A DNA stretch of 56,769 bases from Hypsibius dujardini (Eukaryota > Tardigrada > Eutardigrada > Parachela > Hypsibiidae), in assembly GCA_001579985.1 (NCBI GenBank), contig LRSR01014136.1:1-56769 (forward strand). The letters run 5' to 3'. The notes under the pieces are model-generated. The model was not told the DNA's origin, did not search any database, and worked only from the letters and a program-made list of their open reading frames with translations. Both the position numbers and the translations under genes were made by a program. Positions 1-10,986 of this stretch are shown here, in pieces. Each line of letters opens with the position of its first letter. Within the stretch, counting starts at the first letter, position 1.

Positions 1-116
1 ACTTTTTGCCTGATTGATGGTCTGATGGATGAATGAACTGTTCAGCTGTTGTACAATTATTATTTTCAGCTTGATTTAATGATTTTGCTGATGATTTATT
101 TTGTGTTGCATTTAAG

Positions 117-1078
117 GAAGGAACGGATCGGATTATTCTGGATGGCCATTCCAAGGATGAAGTGGAGACGTTCTTAGAGTTGCTGTATACTGGAGATTCG
201 GCCAAGTTTGCCGATCATATCCGAGCGATTTTCCTTTTAGCGCAAAAATATCAGGTTAGATTTTTTAGGAAGTTTTCTTGCACGTTTCCTGGAAGGTGAA
301 CTTTTGACTGTCACTCGCTCAAGTAATCAATCAATCAATCAACGGATCGCTTGACCAGTTAACTGTCTTTAGAATTAAAGGCCAGTCAATCGATTAATTT
401 TGTTGGAAATCACCATTTAACTGCCCATAATTTTTTCATTTATTAAAAATAGAACATTATTACTTGGAATCATGTTATTTGACTGGAAATTCTTTTTCAA
501 AATCACGAACAATTGAACATGCAGTAACATAAAATATTTTTAATTCAATTACTTTCATTTAATATTAAAATATTTAGAAAATCTAATTTAATTTATATAA
601 TTATTTTTATTTGAAATAAAACATTTATTAATTAAAATCCTGTTATGTGACTGAAAATTATTTTCCAGAATCACGAAAAATTAAAGTAAAGTATGGTGAA
701 ATAGTTTAAGTCAATTACTTTAATTTATATCTGAAATATTTAAGAGATTTTTAAGAGATAAGAAATTTGAAGTATTTTATTTATGTGGTTTCGGTGAATT
801 GAAAAAATTGATTAATTTAAATTTAAATCGAGATTATGTTCAAAAGAAAACAAGTTGAACCGCTGATAACTTTATATTTATCTCATATGATTTGTTTTCG
901 GTGTTTGTAGGTGGAGGATGTGATGGCGCTGGCCGAGGCCGGACTGTACATGAGCCTGAACACGGACAATGCGGTGGACCTCTTCCTGCTGGCAACGGGC
1001 GAGAAGGATGACGCCCTGTCGACAGCGGTGGTGCAGTTTATTGAGAAGCCGGTCAACAAGATCCTTCATGGCGCATGA
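117..1078 (+). CDS. MATH/BTB (SPOP-like) protein, 3' exons, 5' end outside window
   Basis: Two exons, 117-254 and 911-1078, joined in phase 0; the gene begins upstream of the window. The first exon reads as the middle of a BTB/POZ fold (ILDGHS, then FLELLYTGD and FLLAQKYQ). The second continues VEDVMALAEAGLYMSL and a helical tail to a TGA stop, the order seen in speckle-type POZ proteins (BTB then a short 3-box/BACK-like tail). Such proteins are usually substrate adaptors for Cullin-3 ubiquitin ligases; that role is family knowledge, and the substrate-binding MATH domain is not in view. The 5' splice acceptor is AAG at 114-116, the donor GT at 255, and the acceptor TGTAG ends at 910. Confidence in the BTB call is high; the exact subfamily is inferred. 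Confidence 0.8.
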
Positions 1079-1791
1079 CAAGTACGCTGACCTAAAGACC
1101 GCTCACTCAGAGGTGTACGTAAACTTACTGGAGCAGATTATCTCAATCTAATCGAATGTGTGTCAACAGAACTTCCTTGTCCAGTTTTGCCGTAGAAGGA
1201 TTTGATTTCTTTTTTTGTATTTTTGGTTAGAGATGTTTCGTTCTGTGCAATTGGTTTTTTCCGGACTTTAGTTTTGTTGTGGATGGTTTGAGTTATGTCT
1301 GGAATATAATTGGAACTAGTAAGACAACGGCGAACTAACTTTGCTTTTTATACTGTTTTACCCACCCGCACTGGTAGCTAACGTTTAAGGGTGGTGTGCT
1401 GAAATTTTGAATTCAGGAAAAGTCAGTATTAAAAACACAGATGAACCGAAAATAGGGCTAGTAATAGGTGCACTTGTTTCAGGGATAATTGCGACCCGCT
1501 CATCGACGGAATCTACGATTCGAGCAGTTCGTGATTTTGCGTCATTGCTTTATGACCGTTTGAGTTTGAGAGCATGAATGACGAATTTGCCATGTCGTAC
1601 GGCGAAACCAGTTTATTGCAGTTTGACCTTCATGGTGTATCTTCATGCACACAGGTAAAACGGAAAGATTTTCTAGAGAGACTGGAAGTGCATTACATCA
1701 AGAACGAAGCGAGGCGAGAAACTCCTGGAAAAGTTGCCGACATCTAAGGTTTCCAGTAGTGGCAAGGCTCAAAGTATAAGCTTCCGATTCA
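1079..1791. other. Spacer between BTB gene and lectin gene
   Basis: Mostly non-coding. The only things that stand out are a 57-codon open frame at 1574-1747 (+), starting MNDEFAMSYGETSL and ending in TAA, which I do not recognise, and a possible acceptor (TTTCAG near 1481) followed by 16-17 open codons to a TGA. Neither has enough support to call a gene. Confidence 0.4.
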
Positions 1792-3060
1792 TCAGGATCG
1801 CCGGGATCGCCGGGCGAAACAGACATTTGTTGGCTTTGGAGGTACTGTTGGCTTTGGAGGTACTGTTGGCTCTGGAGGTACTGTTGACTTTGGAGGTACT
1901 ACAGGGTCCGGCATTCGCTGCTTCTCACATATGAAACCTGGTAGGACATAATGGGTGCACCAAAAGTTATTCCATTGTCCTCCCATATGAAGAAAGTTCA
2001 TTTCCACACATAGTTCTGGATCGCTGCGCACATTTGGCTCCCCTATAAAAAGATTAGTATGATAGCAATAGTAAGGAATGCGTCTTAAGGGAACACTGCG
2101 TGTTACGGTAGTATTAAATTAGTAAATAAATAGTACTGTACTGCCGCGATTAAACCGGTCAGTTTAGCCGCGCCTCTGTCACACGCGCCTGTGTGTTGAG
2201 TGAGCACACACACTCACACGCTTACACAGGTCTAATGCGCTGCCCGGGTGCAAAAAGTAACCGGTTTAATCGCGGCAGTACAGTAGTACATAGCATTGAC
2301 ATCATGTTTGTTTGCGTGCTCATCGAGAAGAGGATCAAATGAATCGTGATCGGAAATACTGCTTGAATAATCTGACATAGCACAGTCTCAAGTTGGAAAT
2401 ACGAATGATACGGAACTGGTGATACCCTATGCATTTATCTGGGAGGGTTTACTTTGGATTACTGTACATTTATATCAATCGGAATTTTGTGTAGCAACTA
2501 ACTTTAACCTATTTAAACGCTTGATGGGTTTTCAAAAGAAGGTTGTGTCTAATTACCGGCGAAAAAGGTTGTGTGCATAGCCTTCGTCAAAAGATTATTA
2601 TTATAGCAATAGCAAGCAATGCGTTTCAGGGGAACATTGCGTGTTACGGTAGTAGTAAAATTAGATAATCGAGGCCACCAATCAAAATACCTATTTGCCA
2701 ATTTGTGTATCCGTGTAATGTGCTATAAGGCAACTTCTGATCTTCCCACGTCCATGGATAGTTAGTAGCGTCCGTCACAGGTTCCGCACGATCTGCAGAG
2801 AGCCCAATCCAATATCTCCGTTCCGGCAGTTGAGAATTGGAAGCAAGCGACTCTATGAGTTTCTGGTCCTGTTCGCTACGGATTGATGCCAGTCTGGCGC
2901 CTAGCCGAGCGCAGTTTGATTTGGCAACCGGCCACGTCGAAGGTTCATTTTCTATCAGCTTAAAGCAGTTTACTCCAGACTCATGGTATCCATCGGGACA
3001 AGAGGAGTGAGAGTGAGTCAAGCCATATAACCCAATCCACATCAATAAACCTAAAAGCAA
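1792..3060 (-). CDS. Secreted C-type lectin with EPN motif and Pro-rich tail
   Basis: Two exons on the minus strand, 3060-2691 and 2042-1792, join in phase 1 to give 206 residues. Residues 1-20 are a signal peptide. A single long-form C-type lectin domain runs from C21 to C162 with the expected six cysteines (C21, C32, C50, C135, C152, C162) and the WIGL core motif at 84-87. The splice falls exactly before the sugar-binding loop: joining restores GEPN at 124-127. EPN normally marks mannose/GlcNAc-type binding. The second calcium motif, usually WND, reads WNN (147-149), so calcium and sugar binding may be weakened. The tail (about 167-192) is a PPKPTV repeat encoded by an 18-base minisatellite. 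A hairpin element sits in the intron. Probable role is extracellular glycan recognition; specificity is inferred. Confidence 0.82.
1830..1901 (-). repeat. 18-bp coding minisatellite (PPKPTV repeat)
   Basis: Four head-to-tail copies of an 18-base unit (plus-strand TTGGCTTTGGAGGTACTG with point changes). On the minus strand they encode the proline-rich hexapeptide repeats at the C-terminus of the lectin. An 18-base unit keeps frame, so copy number could vary without breaking the protein. Confidence 0.9.
2135..2284. repeat. MITE family A, copy 1 (in lectin intron)
   Basis: About 150 bases with inverted ends: ACTGTACTGCCGCGATTAAA at the left and its reverse complement at the right, with an inner CACACACTCACAC loop. 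A second copy with the same ends and core lies at 44049-44187. It has no coding capacity, so it is a non-autonomous foldback transposon. Confidence 0.88.
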
Positions 3061-4809
3061 TACAAAGTCTCGACACTACGTATATCTACGGCCGTGCTTC
3101 TGGTTCTGTGCGAAATAGTTACCTAAACCATTAAAAAGCAGCGAGTGAATCATAGTCCGCGTGGAGCTTTTTTAGTGCAAAAATCATGCTAATTGCAGTG
3201 CCAAGTTGACTTAACTGTTTTCCACGGAATAAGACCACAAAACAAAACCACCAAAAGCAGGGTAATCCGGAATTTCCTTTTAGAAATTGTAGAGCTTACA
3301 CGACCCTAACCTTCATTGTTGGAGCACCCAAACTTTCTATCGGGAAAGAAAACTCGGAAGGTGCGTCGACAAATGTTTACGCTAATGTCTATAGATAATT
3401 CGGTGGTGCCTTTTGCCGCGCTATCTCTGATGACTCCATGGCGCCGTGGCGTCATATATTTAATTTGGTTCTACGGTCACAGCTACGGAACTGTAGAGAA
3501 ACTCGTTCGTTTGGTTCTAGATTCTGAAAGCCTTCAGGATTACGCAACCCTTGTGCCGCTTCTGATACTGCTGGGTTTTAAATTGACTGAGCGGTAAGAC
3601 TTTAAAATATTTGAAGTCATTTTTTAGCTACAATTGTAACGTAATTGTAATACAATTGTAATTGTTAGTTTTAATAAAATTTAAATTCAAAATCTGACAG
3701 TGTCAAAGATGGTGCAAAATATGCATAATTTCAAGGGCTTTCAGAATCTTGAATCGAAAGAATGAATTTCGCGACAGTTCCTTAGCTATGGCCGCAAACC
3801 TAAATTAAATATCTGGCGTCACGGACCAAAAAACAGTAATTTTGGAATCCAAAGTCCATTTTTCGGAGCATTTCACATTTATATCCGAATTTTATATCAA
3901 ATTGCTAGGTAAAATATTGTTCAAAGTACTTGAATATGCAACGGGAAAGAGATAAAATCGACGGTGCCTTCTCGCTTTAAATGTACACTACACTTTGCAC
4001 CCGTGAACAAAATCGGATCGGATTACGGCTGACTGAAGAGTCGGTTTGAAACGGTGTCCGGTGCTAATCATTCGAATCTTGCTGATTAAACTGCGGTGAT
4101 GTGGAATGCGGCGGATCTGTCACTCGCACTTCACAAAAAATCAATCCAATCCGTCTTGAATCCGCATCATCTATCACAACAGTGTTCTATGAAGAGTGAT
4201 AAAACGGCTATTGACTAATGTGAAACGTGATCGGAGAGATGGACAGCGAAGTTTATCAAGCCATAACGCTGGCAAAAGCTGTTTCATTTAGATGTGTAAT
4301 TTTTTCATTTACCGACGACTGGAGTGGTTTTCCGCTTGATCCTCCACATCATCGGAGGTGACATCTTCCGTAATACGCTCCCTCTTTGCATTGGAATTAG
4401 ATGTTTATGCGGGCATTCTTTGAATTCTGCCACTTTTCCGCTACATTAAGCACCCGGAGCAACTGGACAGATAGCCGACCTATACACATACTACGCACAA
4501 AATGATCCATATATGTACAGACGTGAAAGAGTGCGACCAGTAGGGACCGTAGCGCTGAACACCAAGCGGAAGACAAGACAGACAGACACAACAGACAGAG
4601 ACATAAACAGAGGGAAACACGGACTGTAGAGATACAAGGACCAACATGTCGGAATCAGTGCATATGCTGATTAACATACAGAGAAACTAGAAACTGAAAT
4701 GTTGCCGGCCGTCCTAAGCAAAGTCCAGTGCGTAGACCATTTAATTCGCTTATTGAGAGCATGTCTCTTTCATCAGCCACATGACTGCGTTATCATCAGG
4801 TACATACAG
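3061..4809. other. Spacer; one unrecognised open frame
   Basis: Upstream of the lectin start and before the next coding exon. An open frame at 3316-3597 (+, 93 codons, starting MLEHPNFLSG) contains a short hydrophobic stretch but no motif I know and no splice support. The remainder is AT-rich, with a CAGACA-like patch near 4575-4620. I see no convincing gene. Confidence 0.4.
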
Positions 4810-5200
4810 ACAACTGAAACCATCACTTTCACTATTCCTGCGTCGTTCCATGCCATGAATGCCCTAAAAGTCGTGTCCATATTATCCACCAACTTCACAT
4901 TTGTTACAATCGTTCTTCCTCAATTCCAACACCAACATCCCGATCGCTTTCATGAGATTCTCATCCCCTTCCGTTCCGTCGACGGGGCCAACTGCGCCAG
5001 CCGACCGCGCCACGACCTCTTCATGTCCATGGACGTGGTCTCCCACATTCCCAACATCAAAAACTTCTACATCTATCCGCTCTTCGCTAATCGAACGAAT
5101 CTGGCGCACGTTCACAACATGGTCTTGAATCGAGTCTTCTTTTATAGTTTTCTCTTCCGGGACGCGGAGGACGCCGACGAACCGGGACTAATGTACAGAG
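4810..5200 (+). CDS. Strongly coding exon of an unidentified protein
   Basis: From an acceptor at about 4809 (CATACAG) to a probable donor after 5200 (CAGAG then GTTAAA) the frame is open for 130 codons, phase 1 at its end. Codons are rich in C/G at third positions, unlike the flanking AT-rich DNA, which argues for a real exon. The protein runs through FTIPASFH, VTIVLPQF, a charged stretch RPRHDLFMSMDVV, then FYIYPLFANRTNLAHVHN (one N-glycosylation sequon, NRT) and VFFYSFLFRDAEDADEPG. I do not recognise the family. The start may be further upstream (frame open from 4699). No partner exons are evident before the mariner remnant that follows, so it may be one exon of a gene with long introns or a stranded gene fragment. 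Confidence 0.45.
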
Positions 5201-5361
5201 GTTAAACCACTTGATGTTACTCAATGACTCATGTTCACACCTGTACGGGGCGCTTTATCTGATCTTCCAATGTCAAAAACCCAACACGTGCTCCACTCAA
5301 TTTCACATTTGTGATAAATTTCTTGTCTTATTTGGATGCAAATATGAGTTGAGAACTAGAT

Positions 5362-6354
5362 TTGGGTGTTAGGGAGCCTATTTTGACATTGGTCAGTTTG
5401 AAATATTCATTCAGACAAATTGTGGAAGCATTGAAGATCAGGAAAATCTTTGTTTCCCAGAAAGCAGTATCTAATCTCATCAGGAAAAATATCAATAAGG
5501 AAGCCGGAAGTGATACTGCACCGTCGTTGGTGAAACCTCGTGGCTCCCCGAAACTCCGAACTTCTGGTCTGGTGGATGCCATTGAAAAGGACATCTCAGG
5601 ACCGAATCCGCTGACCCGTTCTGCATTATCCTTGAAGTACGGTGTGTCGGCTACAACTATTGCTCGCGTGGTTAGCCAGGATTCGGAGGGGAAGGTGCGA
5701 AAAAAAGTGCCGTGTTCATGTCCTATCAAACGAGCAGGCTAAACAACGGCTGGACCGAGACTCGAGGTTCCTGCGCTACATCAACAGCCGGAAGTGGAAG
5801 AATGTTATCACCATTGATGAGGCCTGGGTGTAGGACTGACGTTAACGGGATCCGAAAGATTTATTACGAGTTTTGGGGAGAAAGGACTCGGAAAGTTGGA
5901 CCAAATTCTGGAAGGAAATCACCCCAAGGGCGTCATGTTTTACGGTGTTTGCTCCCGTGGAAAAACCGCGATCCGCTTCGTCAAACTCGGTGCGAAAATC
6001 AACAGTGAGTACTACATCCAACATGTTTTGAAGCCAATTTTCAAAAACGACATTTGGAAACTACTTCCGGGTGAGCTGATCAACAAGGTCGTCTTCCACC
6101 ATGACAGTGCTCCAGTGGACTCTTCCGGAATCCCCCAAGAATGGCTTCAAAATTCCGGAATCAAGTTGACTCCGAAAGAGCACTGGATGGGCAATAGCCC
6201 TGACCTGGCTCCCATGGATTTTTGTGTGAACGGTCTGTTTAAGTGGAAATTGTTTGACCACCCTGCCACTACAGTGGCAGGTTTGAAACGTGTAATGCGA
6301 AAGGTGTGGTGGAATTTGGACCAAATTAAAATCAATAATGCTTTGCGATCTTGA
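5362..6354 (+). pseudogene. Decayed mariner-like (maT/DD37D) transposase
   Basis: A Tc1/mariner-superfamily transposase broken by at least two frameshifts and in-frame stops. The N-terminal DNA-binding part (5362-5742, ending in TAG) has helix-turn-helix-like SFRQIVEALKI. The frame then moves near 5705-5740 to a segment with VITIDEAWV (first catalytic Asp), hits TAG at 5831 and shifts twice more. The last open part holds FHHDSAP (second Asp) and NSPDLAPMDF (third Asp). I count 37 residues between the second and third Asp, the spacing of the DD37D/maT group. The 3' end is near TTGACGCATA (6410-6420); a short ATGTCAAAA-like match near 5270 may be the other end, but clear terminal inverted repeats are not visible. 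Inactive copy. Confidence 0.85.
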
Positions 6355-7429
6355 CCAAAACGTGTTAAACTCATGATAAATTTTGTTATTAAAACAAAAA
6401 TATAAAATTTTGACGCATAGGGGGGTTACAACGGCGCTAACATAAGCGTTTCAAGTTCAAGAGGGGGGGGGGTAAAATACTTAAGAGCTCTGACAGAGGA
6501 GAGTAGGGGTAATGCCGCCTAATATCGAGCGCTTACGTAATTGTTGAACTTTCCCAATAGACGATTGATAACAATACGGATAATACTGGCATTTGGTGCA
6601 TTTAGAGAGAAGAGTGCGATTTTTTCGAACAATCACGTCAAATCAAAAACAGGTTGAAGCGTGGCCGAGTGACAGTTCTAAGATCATTTTCTTATTTTTT
6701 AATATATTAGGAATATTCGAATGGAATCTCAATTTTAATCAATATAATTTTAATCAATATAATTCTAATAATTCTCGTAGTTTTTTGCCATATTTTATTA
6801 TATTTCTAATATTCGAATGCAATCTCAATTTTTATAAATATTATTCCAATAACTTCTCGTAGTGTTTTGCCATATTTAAATATATTACTATAGTAAAATG
6901 AATTCCAATGAAATGAATGTATTAATATTTCTTTCTAATAATTGATTCGTGAAAAATGGATGCTATTTCAGTGATTTGTAATTGTACCAGTATAATTGGA
7001 CTAACGCAGAGTAAAGCACGAGCCGTTACAATCATCCTCCCGGCTATTGATTGACGGATTACTTGACTCACGTCCATAACATTAATTAATCAAGCGTCAA
7101 ATGGATCGCTGAATATTTTCCTGATACGATTCAAGCAATCAGTGCTTCTCCGGTACCATTCTGAATCACAACGAAAGCTCGTTTTTGGGTTAGAATTTTT
7201 TTGAGGACTAAATTAAATAATTCTAATACCAGCATTTTTTCTTAGCATATCACAAATATGTCTCCCTACGTTTGAATTCTAATTAATACATACTTAATAC
7301 ATCCATCGCAGTTTTCTTGTATTATTATATATTAATACATGTATCAAATTGAAAACAGCCGAAAATGCTTTCTACTAATAATTATTATACATTAGAGCAG
7401 CACTAACAGCCGGGCAACCGAGGACTCAA
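6355..7429. other. AT-rich spacer
   Basis: Very AT-rich DNA with a G run near 6462 and two imperfect copies of a segment around TTCGAATG(G/C)AATCTCAATTTT (about 6717-6735 and 6814-6832), a local duplication. No gene seen. Confidence 0.6.
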
Positions 7430-7735
7430 TGACAGCCATACAGGCAAAGGCACTAAGTCAGACAGAGTTACTGACCTACGGTCACAGACACAGACAAAGT
7501 CACAGACACAAAACACGGTCACAGACACAGGCACAGGCAGGGAGAGCCACAGATGTAGACAGAGTTACAGACACAGACAGGCTCACAGCCAAAGACACAG
7601 ACACCCACAAACACAGACAGAGTTACAGACACAGACACGGTCACAATCACAGACACAGACACGGTCGCAGCCAAAGATACAGACTCGGTTACAGACACAG
7701 ACATGGTCACAGACACAGGCACAGGCACGATAATT
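7430..7735. repeat. Degenerate CAGACA/CACGGT tandem array
   Basis: About 300 bases built of CACAGACACAGACAC with recurring CACGGT, AGTTAC and AGCCAAAG variants in a loose 12- to 24-base higher-order pattern. Both strands look open only because the repeat lacks stops; it is not a gene. Confidence 0.9.
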
Positions 7736-8495
7736 TAGGAAATTACTTTTTCACTGAAGAGGTAGCACCAGAGTCGTCTCGTAGCCTTCTGGTGCCGTGA
7801 GGAAAAGTCTGTAGATTAGATTGCCCGGTGGGGAACTTGAAGGATGGTTGCTGGGCATGATTTTCGACATTCATGAAGGATCGTAGCGGAAAATCCGGCG
7901 AGCCCGGTAAAATTAAATTAAATTCGATTTTGTCAAGATCCAACAGTTGAATGACCTGCCGAAATACCGTAGTAAGGGGTATCGCTTAGGTTTTATACAG
8001 GGTATAATACTAACATTTGCTCAATTTTGAATGGTCACCATGCAAACTGGGTGCAGGTGTTGCAATCATCATAATTGAAAAAAATGTGCTGAAGGGAGCT
8101 TAGATTGTGTTTCAAATCAAGAGATTATGAAAGTTGTTGACAGGAACCTCCTGGGTTTCGCCGAGGGAAAACGGTCGCTTTTGAAGTCACATGCAAGCCA
8201 ACAATGAGAATGTGAAATGTGATGCTGTGAAGCAGTATATTATCTTCGCACACAGAAACCGGGTATTTGAAATCCCTCCAGCTTTTAACGATATTAGGAA
8301 ACGTTTTGACCGAAAGAACTCGGAGGCATGTCAGGTAAGGTTCGGCAGGTATACGAGTATAGCAAGGGCAAAAAATGACATCTGTCCCAACCGCCGCCTC
8401 TCATGTATAAGAGCATGTCTAGACACCAGGTACTTCTTCAGACTGAGCCGTATGAATGGTCCTACGCCCCGGTTTGAAGTGCTGGGCACGATCCA
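7736..8495. other. Spacer downstream of receptor-like gene
   Basis: Contains short open frames, including one at 8191-8541 (+) that could end at a donor-like CAGGTAAGG near 8337. None shows a recognised motif, and the last overlaps the antisense terminal exon of the receptor gene. No supported gene. Confidence 0.4.
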
Positions 8496-10986
8496 TCACA
8501 AAGCACGTGAACGCAAAGACCCCCGCGAAGAGCTGCAATAAAGGAGGAACTCTAAGGAGCCATGAGAATCAGTACTAGCGATTGTGCGAATGGAGTACCA
8601 TCCGGCACGAACCGTTGAGATGGCCACCGGCCCAAGAAAGGCAACACCACCAGCACTGTAGATTAGCTTTTTAGTTTTGAATCGCTCAATCAACGACATC
8701 GTCAGTGAGACCTCCTCGCTGGATGGTTTCTGGAAGCATAATATGAAGACGGGAAAATGAATGAAAGTACGTACACATGTAGCATTAACCTTACGCTGAC
8801 CGAGTTAGACCATTTAACTCGTTAATACATACACATCGAGTTAAATTACCTAAATCGGTTAGCGTAAAGTTACTGGCACGTGTGTACTTGTCACTGAATC
8901 AGAAATGAACGCTGTTTCGTGTTAGACTATTTAACTCGTCAATATACATAGATCGAGTTAAATGCCCCAATTCGGTTAGCCTAAGGTTACTGCCACATGT
9001 GAAATCGTCACTTAGTCGAAAATGAACGCTGTTTCGAGTTAAGTTACCTCATAAATAGACGCTTCACGGGTTGACACGATCTTCTCTAGGAGTATACCAG
9101 TTTTCTCTTGCTGGAAGAAAAAACCTTTTTGTTGTACTAGGTGACGTTAGGATACATGTGAATGTAATATATACAGGTCCATTCAATATCACGTGGACAC
9201 TTTAAAAAAATTGTAAAACGATTTCAATTAGTTTGGTCCAGTTATTTCACATCGCATCAGTTCAAAGCCTCTCACCCACGAAAAAGTTTGTTTGGATGTT
9301 TTAAGCCCCATACTATGGGCGGGAGCACTCGGTCAAAATTTGGCCGGATATTTGAACGGGCACGATGGAACGGAATAGTTCGCTGAGCTTCGTTGAAACT
9401 TTCGGAGAGAACAAGGACTACCAAACGAGCTAAAACTGTACTTTCTATTACACGTTCATTCAATGTTTTCGCCACTATGGATGGTAAAAATTAGCTAAAC
9501 TAAGGAACTAAGCTAGAACTTCTTGTAACTTATTTGAGCTTATTTGTTAACAGTGTTGTAGTTTCTGGAAAAACAAACACGGACAATTCTAGTTTCTACG
9601 ATAGGATTTACATAGTAAAAGCTAAAAAACTAGAATTAGCTAAGTCATTTGACTATATGTAAACTAAAAACATTTTTTACTAAAAAATAAAGTGAAAATC
9701 ATTTTTTAACCAATTTTTCAATTGCAGTTTCTGAAAAAATTACACTGACTGAAAAGTCTTAGTTACTACCGGTACATTAAGATTGCGTGTGAAACTAAAC
9801 CTAGAAATAGTTAACTACGTAATTTGACTAAGCCATTCGTAACTAACTGTAATACTAACTGATTAAAACGATGTTTGCTTAACAATTTTTAGCTTTCAAT
9901 CTTATTCACCATACGAGTGCATATTACCTCCCGACAAAGACAAATCGAGGGAATGACCACCACGCCCACACAGAAGAACTTAATCCCCAGCGTCAAGAGG
10001 ATCTGCAGCAGCGTGATCAAACTGGACATGCTGCTCGACGAATTGATACTCCAAATCGAGAACTGTGCCACACCCACACACAACGACGACAAATTCAACG
10101 TCACGTCACACAACAATTTTCCGCCGAACGCCGTTTGCAATCGATCGAACGCAGCGTTGCATTGTTCTATCTCGTGGCGCATATTCCGAAGCTGCTCGAC
10201 ATAAAGCTCACCGGCGATATTATTTCCTCGTTCCTTTTCTTTCAATTTTTTCAGGAAGCGATAGCTTTTCTCATTGGCACTTTTAACACTGAAGATAAGG
10301 AAGATGTTGAAGTAGGCCCACAGAACCTTAACCGGGTAGTTCACCAGCAGACAAATCAACCGCGAAGCGTGGAAATAAAAGTTGAAGAACCAGCCGAAAT
10401 TAAACGTAGTAGCGTAAAAGATGGGCTTTAAAAATTCCCCGTCAACAATACAGTAATAAACAAATCGAGATACCGCTCCAGTAACTGCTAAAATTATTGC
10501 AAAGATATAACAGCCATGTAGCTGATTCAAGGACCGGCGTACGTTTACGTTGATATCAACGTGAGTTTTTGCGAGGATTTCCAATGCTTCAGCGCTCTTT
10601 AAAATGTCATCCCGTTTGAGTAAAAGAAAGAGAATGGAGCAAGAAGCGATGAGAAATTCCAGCTGGGTCGAGCAGAAGCTGATGGCTCCGATCAACGGGT
10701 TGGCCTTGGCGTACTCCTGCGGGTCGTAGCCGCCGGTGATGAGATCGACCACGTCGAACGCAAAAGCGACGGAGAAGCCGATGAAGGAGCACCATCCCAC
10801 GAGGGTGCAGAAGCGACGGTATGCTTTAGAGGAAGATGTCAAGGGAAGAACCGTAGTTTCCTTGTAGCTTGGGCTAAATAGAAATATTCGAAGAAAACGG
10901 TCTCCCGATGGAGTCAGCAAGCCGTGCTTTTTGACGGAAGAAGTGCGCTTTTGCTCACCTTTGTAGCTATCTTCTTCCATCCCCAT
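8496..10986 (-). CDS. Gustatory/odorant-type multi-pass chemoreceptor-like protein
   Basis: Exon 1 10986-9910 and exon 2 8729-8496 join in phase 0 (donor ATG|GTGAAT, acceptor CTTCCAG) to give 436 residues, a normal size for insect-type gustatory receptors. Hydrophobic segments lie near 60-83, 98-123, 158-181, 198-236 (probably one or two), 290-312 and 324-350. The last exon supplies a final hydrophobic stretch after SLIERFKTKKLIYSAGG. A cytoplasmic charged loop (about 236-285) precedes the last segments, and the N-terminus has no signal peptide, both as in the 7TM chemoreceptor superfamily with inverted topology. The usual TYxxxxxQ signature of insect receptors is not intact, so the family call rests on architecture and the GG-containing last helix. 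The intron contains a duplicated hairpin element. Confidence 0.6.
8771..9037. repeat. MITE family B, tandem copies (in receptor intron)
   Basis: 8771-8887 is a near-palindrome with ends GTACACATGT / ACGTGTGTAC and arms around ACCGAGTTAGACCATTTAAC. A diverged second copy follows at about 8898-9006, and AATGAACGCTGTTTCG flanks it at both sides (about 8902 and 9022). A third copy is at 41585-41714. Confidence 0.8.

Noticed and set aside
7429-7800. Open frame of His/Arg/Thr repeats
   Set aside because: It is produced by the CAGACA tandem array and is open in several frames; no coding signature.
9272-9475. Minus-strand frame of 67 codons resembling a transposase fragment
   Set aside because: No catalytic or helix-turn-helix motif visible and it lies within the intron of the receptor-like gene; too little to call.
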